Assembly (NCBI GenBank): GCA_015062495.1
Contig: SUUN01000001.1
Coordinates: 409,069-473,068 of the forward strand
Source: Alphaproteobacteria bacterium
Lineage (GTDB): Bacteria > Pseudomonadota > Alphaproteobacteria > Rs-D84
Direction of reading: 5' to 3'
Length of the DNA stretch: 64,000 bases
A program made the translations under genes and the position numbers. The notes below the pieces were generated by a model. It searched no databases. It saw nothing but the letters and a program-made list of their open reading frames with translations, and was not told the DNA's origin. Positions 23,830-32,007 of this stretch are shown in pieces (the stretch's first letter is position 1; each line of letters opens with the position of its first letter).

Positions 23830-25644
23830 TTATTTTTTTGTTTTCTTGGATTCTGTTTTGAACTGAATATCACGCAGTTTTTTGTATTCGCCATTTTGCG
23901 CGCACAGTTCTGCGTCTGTTCCCATTTCGACAATCTGACCGCCCTTGATAACGCAAATGATATCTGCGTCCAAGATAGTGGACAGACGGTGCGCAATAAC
24001 AAATGTCGTGCGCCCACGCATCAAATCGTTTAATGCCGCCTGGATTAATTTTTCGCTTTGTGTATCCAGCGCAGATGTCGCTTCGTCCAATAACAGGATT
24101 GGTGCGTCTTTTAATATTGCACGCGCAATTGCAATGCGCTGTTTCTGGCCACCGGACAACAAGCCGCCACCTTCGCCAACAGATGTTTTGTATCCATCTG
24201 GAAATTCGTTAATAAAACCATCGGCATTTGCCGCGATTGCCGCTGCGACAACTTCGTCATGTGTTGCGTCGGGACGGCCGTATTTAATGTTGTCTTCGAT
24301 TGAACCGTTGAACAGGAATACGGACTGTGAAACCTCGGCAATATTTTCACGCAGGGATTTTAATGTGTACTTTTTTATATCGGTGCGATTAATTGTAATT
24401 TTACCGGTTTGCGGTTCATAGAAACGTTCCAACAAATTGAACATCGTTGTTTTACCACCACCAGATGGACCAACCAGGGCGCAAACCTTGCCCGCAGGGA
24501 CATGTAAATCGATATCTGTCAAAACTGGTTCAGATGGATTATATGCAAATGAAACATTATGAAAACCGACCGATAAATTTTTCGCGGTTAATTCACGCGC
24601 ATCGGGCGCATCAACAATGTCTGGTTTGCTGTCCAGGAAATTAAACAAAATTTCCGCCGCCAACAGACCATGCTGCAATGTGTCGCCGGTGCTGGTAATC
24701 GATTTTGCCGGTTTGTACGCTGCGGTCAATGCCAACAGGAACGCTGTAAAATCACCGGTTGAAATCGTGCCACTGGCAATAAAATGCCCGCCCATAATCA
24801 TCGCAATGCACAGGCCAATTGAAATCATAAATTCCATCAATGGTGAACGCAGGGCGTTGGCCTGGGTGCTTTTGTACGAATTGCTCATAGAACTGTTTAA
24901 AACGTGCGCGAATTTCTTTTCTTCGCGTTCTTCGGCGGCGAACGCCTGGATTGTTTTGATGCCGTGTAATGTCTGGTTTAACTGTTGCGATACATTGTTG
25001 GCAATACCAAATGACTGACGCGATAACTTGCGACGTTTGCGCATAATAACAACCATAGGAATCATAATCGCCGGCGCAAGGAACATTAAAACAACACACA
25101 TCTGGGGTGCGTAATAGAACATCAATGCCAACGTCATAATCAATGTCGCGACATTTTGAACAACCCGGATTACAGTTCCTGTTACCAGATTCAATACCGC
25201 GCCAGCCTGGACGCCAAAATAGTTTAAATTCTTGCCAATGCCGTCAGAATAAAAACGCGCCAGGTTCATGTGCGTCATGTGTTTATAGATTTTCTTTTGC
25301 AAATTCGCACTGGCCAGCAGGCCACCCTTGGCCATAATCAGGGCCTTGGCATAAGTGAATGCACCCTTGGCACCAAAGGCAACAATAACCTGAACCCCCA
25401 GCCAATAAATGGCGGCCAGGCTTTTTTCAATAAAGGCCTTGTCCACAACCTGTTGAACGATTGTGATGGTGTACGCTTCGGCAGCAGCGGCCAAAATGGT
25501 AAAAATAATACCCGCCGCCAACCATTTCCAATATGGACGTCCGATTTCACGCCACACGCGCCCATACAAGGACCATTTAATTCGACCGTTTGATTCATCG
25601 CCCTTAACAAAGGCAACAATTTTATTTTTAATTTTTTTCATCAT
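23830..25644 (-). CDS. MsbA-type ABC exporter (fused permease and ATPase)
   Basis: A 604-residue half-transporter. An N-terminal six-helix ABC membrane domain (about residues 30-330) is followed by a nucleotide-binding domain with Walker A GPSGGGKTT, signature LSGGQKQRIAIARA, Walker B ILLLDEATSALD and the switch His in VIAHRLS. It should act as a homodimer in the inner membrane. MsbA-type lipid flipping is the likeliest role, but drug or peptide export is possible. The ATG at 25644 (MMKKIKNK) is preferred over an upstream frame extension. Confidence 0.85.
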   Translation of the reverse strand: MMKKIKNKIVAFVKGDESNGRIKWSLYGRVWREIGRPYWKWLAAGIIFTILAAAAEAYTITIVQQVVDKAFIEKSLAAIYWLGVQVIVAFGAKGAFTYAKALIMAKGGLLASANLQKKIYKHMTHMNLARFYSDGIGKNLNYFGVQAGAVLNLVTGTVIRVVQNVATLIMTLALMFYYAPQMCVVLMFLAPAIMIPMVVIMRKRRKLSRQSFGIANNVSQQLNQTLHGIKTIQAFAAEEREEKKFAHVLNSSMSNSYKSTQANALRSPLMEFMISIGLCIAMIMGGHFIASGTISTGDFTAFLLALTAAYKPAKSITSTGDTLQHGLLAAEILFNFLDSKPDIVDAPDARELTAKNLSVGFHNVSFAYNPSEPVLTDIDLHVPAGKVCALVGPSGGGKTTMFNLLERFYEPQTGKITINRTDIKKYTLKSLRENIAEVSQSVFLFNGSIEDNIKYGRPDATHDEVVAAAIAANADGFINEFPDGYKTSVGEGGGLLSGGQKQRIAIARAILKDAPILLLDEATSALDTQSEKLIQAALNDLMRGRTTFVIAHRLSTILDADIICVIKGGQIVEMGTDAELCAQNGEYKKLRDIQFKTESKKTKK

Positions 25645-25718
25645 AGCGTGCGTATTATAAAAAACAAAGTTCAACAAGTCTAGTCCAAAAGATTATGGGG
25701 CGATTTTTCATTTTTAGA

Positions 25719-25747
25719 TTGACAAGGGGATTAAAAACGTATAAAAT
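25719..25747 (+). promoter_or_regulatory. Promoter of tRNA-Ala
   Basis: TTGACA (25719-25724) and TAAAAT (25742-25747) with a 17-nt spacer, about 35 nt upstream of the mature 5' end. Confidence 0.6.
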
Positions 25748-25781
25748 CCATTCGCTTTCATGATGAAAGTGGCAAAGTTTT

Positions 25782-25857
25782 GGGGTCATAGCTCAGTTGG
25801 TAGAGCACCTGCTTTGCAAGCAGGGGGTCGTCAGTTCGAGTCTGATTGGCTCCACCA
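25782..25857 (+). tRNA. tRNA-Ala (TGC anticodon)
   Basis: A 76-nt cloverleaf with acceptor GGGGTCA/TGGCTCC (one G-U at position 3, one U-G at position 5), anticodon loop TTTGCAA and encoded CCA. Confidence 0.95.
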
Positions 25858-25936
25858 AAACAAGTGAAAGGGGGATGTAAAATCCCCTTTTTAAGTAAAA
25901 CAACAAAATAAAATGCGTCAAAGGGGGTGAATACAT

Positions 25937-26143
25937 ATGGTAAAAGTTCTGGTTCGCGACAATAACGTCGAACAGGCACTGCGCGTTGCAAAACGTAAAT
26001 CGCAGAAAGAAGGTCTGTACCGCGAAATGAAAGAACGTCAGCGTTATGAAAAACCAACAACACGACGCAAGCGTTTGAAAGAAGAAGCCGTTCGCAACGA
26101 AAAGAAACGTCAATCAAAACAGCGTATGGTTTTCGGATTCTAA
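25937..26143 (+). CDS. rpsU: 30S ribosomal protein bS21
   Basis: A 68-residue, highly basic protein ([31 protein letters not shown]). An AAAGGGGG ribosome-binding site precedes it. It lies between tRNA-Ala and rph and has its own terminator. Confidence 0.95.
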   Translation: MVKVLVRDNNVEQALRVAKRKSQKEGLYREMKERQRYEKPTTRRKRLKEEAVRNEKKRQSKQRMVFGF

Positions 26144-26152
26144 GAAAAACTA

Positions 26153-26178
26153 AGCCCCACAATTGTGGGGCTTTTTTT
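26153..26178 (+). terminator. Terminator of rpsU
   Basis: AGCCCCAC-AATT-GTGGGGCT stem followed by T-tract. Confidence 0.9.
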
Positions 26179-26184
26179 ATTTAA

Positions 26185-26212
26185 TTGCGTTGTGCGATTT
26201 GTGGTGTAATAT
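26185..26212 (+). promoter_or_regulatory. Promoter of rph
   Basis: TTGCGT (26185-26190), 16-nt spacer, TAATAT (26207-26212), about 40 nt before the start codon. Confidence 0.5.
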
Positions 26213-26250
26213 AGATTCAAAACAAAAAAATAAACAAAAGGATTTATCAT

Positions 26251-26967
26251 ATGCTGCGTCCATCACTGCGAAAAAATAATCAATTGCGCCCTGTTTCTAT
26301 GGAAACCGGTGTTAACAAATGGGCCGAAGGGTCGTGCCTGATTAAAATGGGTGGGACACATGTGCTGTGTACCGCGTCGGTAGATTTCGCACAACCAACA
26401 TGGAAACGTATGCAAAACAAAACCGGCGGGTGGGTGACGGCCGAATATTCCATGTTGCCACGCGCAAACGGCACACGCAAATCACACGAAGCGATGACAC
26501 GCGATAATCGCGCGGTGGAGATTTCACGCCTGATTGGGCGCAGTTTACGCAGCGTTGTCGATATGGAAAAATTAGGCAAGCATACAATCACAATCGACTG
26601 TGACGTTATCCAGGGCGACGGCGGAACACGTTGCGCCAGTATAACAGGCGGCTTTGTCGCGATGGCGTTGGCGGTGCGTTGGCTGATGGAACAAGGGCGA
26701 ATATTCGAAAACCCGATTTCAAACAATGTAGCGGCGGTGTCGGCGGGGCTGTGGCATGGCGACTTGATTCTGGATTTGGATTACGAAGAAGACTGCGCGG
26801 CCGAAATGGATTCTAACTTTGTCATGTCCGACGATGGACGGTTTATTGAAATCCAGGCCACCGGTGAACAACATCCATTTACCGCCGAACAGTTAAACGA
26901 AATCATGCAAATGGCGGACGCAGGCTGTAAAAAATTAATAGATTTGCAAAATCAGGTACTGGAATAA
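26251..26967 (+). CDS. rph: Ribonuclease PH
   Basis: A 238-residue phosphorolytic 3'-5' exoribonuclease that trims tRNA 3' ends. Signatures are the N-terminal RPVSMETGVNKWAEGSCLIK, GWVTAEYSMLPRAN, and DCDVIQGDGGTRCASITGGF. The C-terminal part QATGEQHPFTAEQLNEI is complete. AAAGGA precedes the ATG. The usual partner rdgB is not adjacent; tRNA-Gly follows. Confidence 0.95.
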   Translation: MLRPSLRKNNQLRPVSMETGVNKWAEGSCLIKMGGTHVLCTASVDFAQPTWKRMQNKTGGWVTAEYSMLPRANGTRKSHEAMTRDNRAVEISRLIGRSLRSVVDMEKLGKHTITIDCDVIQGDGGTRCASITGGFVAMALAVRWLMEQGRIFENPISNNVAAVSAGLWHGDLILDLDYEEDCAAEMDSNFVMSDDGRFIEIQATGEQHPFTAEQLNEIMQMADAGCKKLIDLQNQVLE

Positions 26968-27027
26968 AAAAAATTAAAAATAGTACTTGCATTTCTGAAA
27001 AAGATATGCCAATATATACGACGCAAT

Positions 27028-27104
27028 GCGAGCGTAGCTCAGTTGGCTAGAGCGCAACCTTGCCAAGGTTGAGGTCGAGGGTTCGAGCCCCTTTGCTCGC
27101 ACCA
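27028..27104 (+). tRNA. tRNA-Gly (GCC anticodon)
   Basis: A 77-nt cloverleaf with acceptor GCGAGCG/TGCTCGC, anticodon loop TTGCCAA and encoded CCA. TTGCAT at 26987-26992 is a plausible -35. Confidence 0.95.
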
Positions 27105-27355
27105 GAATTAAAAAGAACGTCCGAAAGGACGTTTTTTTTGATTCTGTAGCAAAGGGGCGAGTTGCGAGGCGAGGCAGATTAATAATCTGCCGAAGTACTT
27201 TGCTCGCACCAGAATTAAAAAGAACGTCCGAATGGGCGTTTTTTTTGATTCTGTAGCAAAGGGGCGAGTTGCGAGGCGAGGCAGATTAATAATCTGCCGA
27301 AGTACTTTGCGACGCACCAGAATTTGAAAAACCGTCCAAATGGGCGGTTTTTTGT
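27091..27355. repeat. 107-bp tandem repeat seeded by the tRNA-Gly 3' end
   Basis: CTTTGCTCGCACCAGAATT, covering the tRNA 3' end, recurs at 27198 and, in altered form (CTTTGCGACGCACCAGAATT), at 27305, giving a 107-bp period. Each unit also holds a terminator hairpin (AACGTCC/GGACGTT or a variant, followed by eight T) and the two full units hold GGCAGATTAATAATCTGCC. The first hairpin is the likely terminator of tRNA-Gly. Confidence 0.85.
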
Positions 27356-27385
27356 TTGACCCGCAAAAGGGTGGTCAGTTACCCC

Positions 27386-27446
27386 GATAAACTTTTATTT
27401 ATCCAAGCAAAAATATATTGCTAAAAATCGCTGGGTGCGGTATAAT
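27386..27446 (+). promoter_or_regulatory. Palindrome copy and promoter upstream of element E2
   Basis: The dispersed palindrome (GATAAACTTTTATTTATC, 27386-27403) is followed by TTGCTA (27418-27423), a 17-nt spacer and TATAAT (27441-27446). Confidence 0.6.
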
Positions 27447-27471
27447 GCGTGGCGTAGAGTAAGAAAAACAA

Positions 27472-27588
27472 TGCCGAATCCAAAGGGACGATTGTTTTCG
27501 ACATTAATCCCCAAAATTTATTCCCAGATTTCCGCATAATTTATCCCCCATTTTATTGCCGAATCTAAACGTCGGTTTGGGTTTGGCA
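27472..27588. mobile_element. 117-bp terminal-inverted-repeat element E2
   Basis: Arms of 32 nt at 27472-27503 and 27557-27588, both starting TGCCGAATC, have the same spacing and total length as E1 (21110-21226). The right arm ends exactly one base before the ATG of the following Cys-rich gene. Confidence 0.6.
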
Positions 27589-28485
27589 ATGTGGTGTGGT
27601 TTTGCTCACGGGTGGACTAATGGCAGCCTAACACCATGGACACTGCAGATACATTTAAATACCGTATGTTATGGTAATCCCACTAGTGGTTTTAATTCCT
27701 CAGCGTGCAATGAAGCACTGGCGGCTGGCCCAAATACGTACAGCCAGACTTGTACAAATACCAACAGCATGGGCTATAATTATATTGGGTTGATATATTA
27801 CAGTAATGCCTTTTATGTTGCTTGTTATTCAAGCAGTTATGCTGCGGCAAGCCAGAATATATGGAATTATTCAGCAACTGTGCCTGTACAGTTGGCGAAT
27901 GTTAGTACGGGATCGTATAATAACGTAGCAACAATTACTAATTCTGGATACTACCAATGTATGCTTCAGATGTCTGCGTGTGCTGATGATGCCACATGGA
28001 ATTCTGACGGAAATGGAGTTCAGTCCAAAAAAACCGGATACAGTTGTTCCACTACAAGCGGTACAACGCCGACCTGCACGGGCGGGACAACATCATATCG
28101 TTGTGCGTCGGGTTATTATGGCTATTCATCGTCGGGTGTGCCAACGTGCACATCGTGCGCCACAACCGGATTCAGTAATGCAACCAGCATTGCCGGTGAT
28201 AATTCTGATATAACCAAATGCTATTTACCCGTTGCGTCATATATGGATACCGTTGGCACATTTGATATAACAGGAACATATTGTAATTATAGTCTCGATG
28301 GGTACGACCACATTGTCCCCCCGGCGTGCAGCGAAAGGGTGGCACAGGGATGTTCGTTGCCAACGGTCGGGCACGAATGTTATAGAGAGTACACCTTTGC
28401 CAGTTCTGGCGATCTGGTATGCATAGATTGCAGCGCGTTGGATAAAGATGGTATGAAGATGATAAACACCTGCTACAAAGATTAG
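27556..28485 (+). CDS. Cys-rich secreted-type protein, probably 5'-truncated
   Basis: Up to 309 residues from a TTG at 27556, or 298 from the ATG at 27589. It is a paralogue of the genes at 917 and 21240, with YRCASGYYGYSSSG, CTSC, TKCYLP and GTFDITGTYCNY. The others begin with a full signal peptide. Here only a hydrophobic remnant (LGLAMWCGFAHG) is left and the residues before it are encoded by the right arm of element E2, with no good ribosome-binding site. The element may have replaced the original start, leaving a poorly expressed or non-exported copy. Alternatively the arm supplies a working TTG start. Confidence 0.55.
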   Translation: MPNLNVGLGLAMWCGFAHGWTNGSLTPWTLQIHLNTVCYGNPTSGFNSSACNEALAAGPNTYSQTCTNTNSMGYNYIGLIYYSNAFYVACYSSSYAAASQNIWNYSATVPVQLANVSTGSYNNVATITNSGYYQCMLQMSACADDATWNSDGNGVQSKKTGYSCSTTSGTTPTCTGGTTSYRCASGYYGYSSSGVPTCTSCATTGFSNATSIAGDNSDITKCYLPVASYMDTVGTFDITGTYCNYSLDGYDHIVPPACSERVAQGCSLPTVGHECYREYTFASSGDLVCIDCSALDKDGMKMINTCYKD

Positions 28486-28510
28486 CACACCAAAACGTTT
28501 TACGTTTTTG

Positions 28511-28594
28511 TCATCCCGGTGTTAAGCACCGGGATGACATACTTTTTTTGCAAAAAGTATGTTTATATAAACTTCGCTAAACTTTTATTTATAT
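28511..28594. repeat. Hairpin repeat and palindrome between convergent genes
   Basis: TCATCCCGGTG-TTAAG-CACCGGGATGA (28511-28537) is a perfect 11-bp stem of a common bacterial repeat type and could terminate both flanking genes. 28571-28594 is a one-sided copy of the dispersed CTAAACTTTTATTTA palindrome. Confidence 0.7.
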
Positions 28595-28599
28595 CTATA

Positions 28600-29301
28600 T
28601 TATTCCCGCCAGATGACGGATGGGAACATGGAATTAATTTTATCGCGCAATTGTTGATTCGAAAAAAATACATCGCGCTGGGGTGCGGTTGTTTTATGTT
28701 CATCATCTTCGAAATGCGGGATGTATTTTTGAATTGCGATATTCTTGACCCCGCGCGATGACAATATGTTTGCAATTTCCAACAAATCATCGGTTGAAAT
28801 AAAACGCGGATCACAAGTGATGCGGACTTCGAAATCTTTGCCGGTTGATTGCCAGACGTCCAGACTGCGCATCATATTATCATATGCGATATTTTGCCCT
28901 GTTAAATCGGGGTATTTTTCACGCGTCGCCTTGAAATCCAGGCCAATCCAGTCAACCACATCCGTGGCGCGCGCCAGGGTATCGGGATAAAACCCATTTG
29001 TATGCAGGCCAATTTTGAACCCCAATTCGCGAACACGACGCATGTATTCGATAACAACGTCGCCCTGCATTAATGCTTCGCCGCCGGAAAAGACGACGGC
29101 CTCTAATCGGCCAACGCGTGATTTCAACCATTCAAACACGCGCGTTGGGTCATATTCACCGTCGCCCGGGGATAATAAATGGGGGTTGGAACAATACGCA
29201 CACCGCAACGGACAACCAACCAAGAACAAAACACACGAAAGTTTGCCTGGATAGTCGATTGTGGTGAACGAAACCAATCCCCCGATTTGTATTTCACGCA
29301 T
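28600..29301 (-). CDS. nrdG: Anaerobic RNR-activating radical SAM enzyme NrdG
   Basis: A 233-residue radical SAM protein with the CxxxCxxC cluster motif at Cys30, Cys34 and Cys37 (GCPLRCAYC) and the GGEAL SAM-binding motif. It generates the glycyl radical on the anaerobic reductase. It is the last gene of the unit nrdD, small glycyl-radical gene, nrdG, 5 bp downstream of the small gene. Confidence 0.92.
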   Translation of the reverse strand: MREIQIGGLVSFTTIDYPGKLSCVLFLVGCPLRCAYCSNPHLLSPGDGEYDPTRVFEWLKSRVGRLEAVVFSGGEALMQGDVVIEYMRRVRELGFKIGLHTNGFYPDTLARATDVVDWIGLDFKATREKYPDLTGQNIAYDNMMRSLDVWQSTGKDFEVRITCDPRFISTDDLLEIANILSSRGVKNIAIQKYIPHFEDDEHKTTAPQRDVFFSNQQLRDKINSMFPSVIWRE

Positions 29302-29306
29302 AATAT

Positions 29307-29489
29307 TTAAGCCGCACGTTTTAATAAATCAGAATGACGGGCACCAGCAGACAAACTGTTCGCTTCGGTGAACGTTTTGCGTTCACAGAATTCAGAATAT
29401 TTACCAATGTTAAAGTTTGACACAGGTCTGATAAAGCCCATTGAACGTGAAAAAACTTCGCATGGTGTTCTGTTACAATTTGTTGTCAT
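29307..29489 (-). CDS. nrdD: Small NrdD subunit carrying the glycyl-radical motif
   Basis: A 60-residue protein. CEVFSRSMGFIRPVSNFNIG matches the C-terminal glycyl-radical segment normally fused to NrdD (consensus RVxGYLRPV), placing the radical at Gly18. It has its own strong ribosome-binding site (GGGAGG, 9 nt before ATG). It lies in frame with the upstream large NrdD but behind two in-frame TAA stops, so it is a separate chain. The extra tail of about 20 residues is unrecognised. It presumably docks into the large subunit and is activated by NrdG. Confidence 0.8.
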   Translation of the reverse strand: MTTNCNRTPCEVFSRSMGFIRPVSNFNIGKYSEFCERKTFTEANSLSAGARHSDLLKRAA

Positions 29490-29534
29490 ATCGTTATCCT
29501 CCCTTTCTGATTTATGTTTATGACGTTATTTGTT

Positions 29535-31574
29535 TTATTGTTGTTCGACATTGTCTGTGTTGGCGGCGTTTTCCGCGTCACACTTTGGACAGAATTCGTG
29601 TTTGCCCGGCAGATATCCGTGCTTTGGACAGATTGAAAATGTTGGTGTCAATGTCATGTATGGCACTTTGTAATTTTCAAATATTGTGCGCACGATTTTC
29701 TGGGCTGCGTCACCCGACGACACAGGTTCGCCCATATACAGGTGCAACATTGTGCCGCCGGTATATTTGCGCTGTAATTCTTCTTGGTGTTCCAGGGCGA
29801 CAAATGGGTCGTCTGTAAAGTTCACAGGCAGTTGTGTCGAATTTGTATAATATGGCGCGTCCGGCGTTCCCGCAGTAATGATATCTGGGAAATTTTTGAC
29901 GTCTGTTTTCGCAAAGCGATATGAACAGCCTTCGGCCGGGGTCGCTTCTAAATTATACAGGTTGCCGGTTTGTTCCTGGAATGTGGCCAGGTTTTCACGA
30001 ATGAAATCCATAACATCCAGAACCAATTTTTTGCCCATTGGGGTTGCAATATTTTCGCGATCGCCGGTAAAGTTGCGAACCATTTCGTTCGCGCCGTTCA
30101 CGCCAATGGTTGAAAAGTGATGATTCCAATCGCCCAGGTAACGTTTTGTAAATGGGTACAGGCCACGTTCCATGTTCTTGGAAATAATCTGACGTTTGAT
30201 TTCCAGCGCGTCGCGTCCCAAATCCAACAGACGTTTTAATTCTGTGAATAAACCTTCGCGGTTACCACGGTGGATATAGCCCAGGCGCGCCAGGTTTATT
30301 GTGATAACGCCGATTGAACCCGTCTTTTCCGCAGATCCAAACAGACCGCCACCGCGCTTTAACAATTCGCGAACGTCCAAACGCAGACGGCAACACATTG
30401 AACGAACATCGGTCGGATTCAGGTCAGAATTCAAGAAATTCTGGAAGTTTGGAATACCGTATTTCGCCGCCAAATCAAACAATGGTTTTACATTTGGATG
30501 TTCCCATGGAAAATCAGGCGTGATGTTATATGTTGGAATTGGGAATGTAAATGGACGGCCCAGGGCGTCACCTTCGGTCATAACCTCTAAGAACGCCTTG
30601 TTAATCAAATCCATTTCCGCCTGAAGTTCGCCGTATGTAAAGTCAGCCTGTTTGCGGCCAATAAATGGACGCTGGTTTTTCAGGTCATTTGGGCATGTCC
30701 AGTCAAACGTAAAATTGATAAATGGTGTCTGAGTCCCCCAACGGCACGGAACAGCGCAGTTAAATATCAATGTCTGCATTGCATTTTTCACATCCGCGTA
30801 TGACAGATTATCGATTCTGACGTATGGTGCCAGATATGTGTCAACGGATGAAAACGCCTGGGCGCCGGCAAATTCGTTCTGCAGCGTCCCCAAGAAATTC
30901 ACCATGTGTGAAATCGCAGTTGCCATGTGGCGCGCAGGTTCACATTGCAGGTATCCTGGGACGCCGTTAAATCCTTCGTACAATAATTCACGCAGTGACC
31001 AGCCCGCACAATACCCCGTTAACCATCCCAAGTCGTGTACATGAATGGCCGCAGTTTTGTGCGCATCAGCAACCGCCCGCGGATACAGGTTTAACCAATA
31101 TTCCGCGGTTACGCGTTCGCTGGTACGCAAAATCAGGCCACCGATGGAATAGCCAACATTTGCATTTTCTTTGATTCGCCAGTTCGAACCACCAACATAG
31201 CCTTCGATAACTTCGACCGCATCAACCATTGATTCGCGGATTTCTGTGCGCTTTTGACGATAGATAATGTACGCTTCGGCGGTTTTATAGGCACGATTGT
31301 CCATTAATGTTTGGATGACGACATCCTGAATATTTTCAACCGTTGGTGTTTTGTCAGCAAATTTGTTATCCAGACGTTTTAATACATCCTGGGTTATTTT
31401 GACCACTTCTACGTCCGAAATTTCAGTTGTGACGGCGACCGCCTTTTTAATTGCATCGTAAATCTTTTTTGCGTCAAATGGTACGGTTTCACCGCTGCGC
31501 TTTTGTACCGCAACCAGGCGTGTTGTTAACGTTGGCGTAATCTGAATTGTAATTTCATTTTGTGTTTCTGACAT
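29535..31574 (-). CDS. nrdD: Anaerobic ribonucleoside-triphosphate reductase, large part
   Basis: A 679-residue class III reductase that makes dNTPs without oxygen. An ATP-cone at about residues 20-105 (VQKRSGETVPFDAKKIYDAI) is followed by the catalytic barrel (ATAISHMVNFLGTLQNEFAGA; TPFINFTFDWTCP). The C-terminus has the zinc segment ICPKHGYLPGKHEFCPKC and then stops. The glycyl-radical segment is on the next gene. Start at 31574 (MSETQ), with GGGAG upstream. Two NrdR boxes precede it. Confidence 0.93.
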   Translation of the reverse strand: MSETQNEITIQITPTLTTRLVAVQKRSGETVPFDAKKIYDAIKKAVAVTTEISDVEVVKITQDVLKRLDNKFADKTPTVENIQDVVIQTLMDNRAYKTAEAYIIYRQKRTEIRESMVDAVEVIEGYVGGSNWRIKENANVGYSIGGLILRTSERVTAEYWLNLYPRAVADAHKTAAIHVHDLGWLTGYCAGWSLRELLYEGFNGVPGYLQCEPARHMATAISHMVNFLGTLQNEFAGAQAFSSVDTYLAPYVRIDNLSYADVKNAMQTLIFNCAVPCRWGTQTPFINFTFDWTCPNDLKNQRPFIGRKQADFTYGELQAEMDLINKAFLEVMTEGDALGRPFTFPIPTYNITPDFPWEHPNVKPLFDLAAKYGIPNFQNFLNSDLNPTDVRSMCCRLRLDVRELLKRGGGLFGSAEKTGSIGVITINLARLGYIHRGNREGLFTELKRLLDLGRDALEIKRQIISKNMERGLYPFTKRYLGDWNHHFSTIGVNGANEMVRNFTGDRENIATPMGKKLVLDVMDFIRENLATFQEQTGNLYNLEATPAEGCSYRFAKTDVKNFPDIITAGTPDAPYYTNSTQLPVNFTDDPFVALEHQEELQRKYTGGTMLHLYMGEPVSSGDAAQKIVRTIFENYKVPYMTLTPTFSICPKHGYLPGKHEFCPKCDAENAANTDNVEQQ

Positions 31575-31602
31575 TTTGATAACTCCCATTCTTGCACAAA
31601 AC

Positions 31603-31650
31603 ACAACATATAGTGGTTGTTTGTTCGATTTGATTACAATATATAGTTTT
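31603..31650 (-). promoter_or_regulatory. Paired NrdR boxes upstream of nrdD
   Basis: ACAACATATAGTGGTT (31603-31618) and TACAATATATAGTTTT (31635-31650) resemble the NrdR consensus ACACTATATATAGTGT. They are spaced 32 bp apart, the three-turn spacing known for NrdR sites. They lie 28-76 bp before the nrdD start. Confidence 0.7.
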
Positions 31651-32007
31651 AATAAAAGACTATCAATACAGAAAAAGTGAAAAAAATTTTATTTTTCGCT
31701 TTACTTTTTAAAATGCGGATTTTCTGCATATTACAGCGCGAAATCAGAATCGGCGGTTTAATACGAAATGGGCTTTTGTATAAAGGATTTTTTATTTTCA
31801 CCCTAAAATCGATTCGGATTTTATGCAAAAATTACCAAATATTGATAAAAAATACCGATTCTGTCACTATATATTGAATTTTTTGCCGGGTGATTTTTTG
31901 TCCCAACGGGGTAATATTAGGTTGTTTTTCCTGGATAAAATGGGTATATTGGTATTGTCGGTGTTATGGTGATTCCGACATGGTTAATAGAACATAAGGT
32001 CATTATT
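31651..32007. other. AT-rich intergenic region, no gene seen
   Basis: Very AT-rich, with scattered GAATCGG/CGATTC words. A 66-codon frame inside (31677) has no ribosome-binding site and looks like chance. Probably holds divergent promoters for nrdD and the acyl-CoA synthetase. Confidence 0.5.

Noticed and set aside
27091-27355. Possible CRISPR array
   Set aside because: The 107-bp units are tandem without unique spacers and derive from a tRNA end; no cas genes are in the window.
29490-29537. NrdD large and small frames as one gene broken by a single sequencing error
   Set aside because: They are in the same frame but two separate TAA stops intervene and the small gene has its own strong ribosome-binding site.
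31677-31877. 66-codon frame starting MKKILFF in the nrdD-acyl-CoA synthetase gap
   Set aside because: Very AT-rich, no ribosome-binding site, composition unlike the real genes around it; most likely chance.
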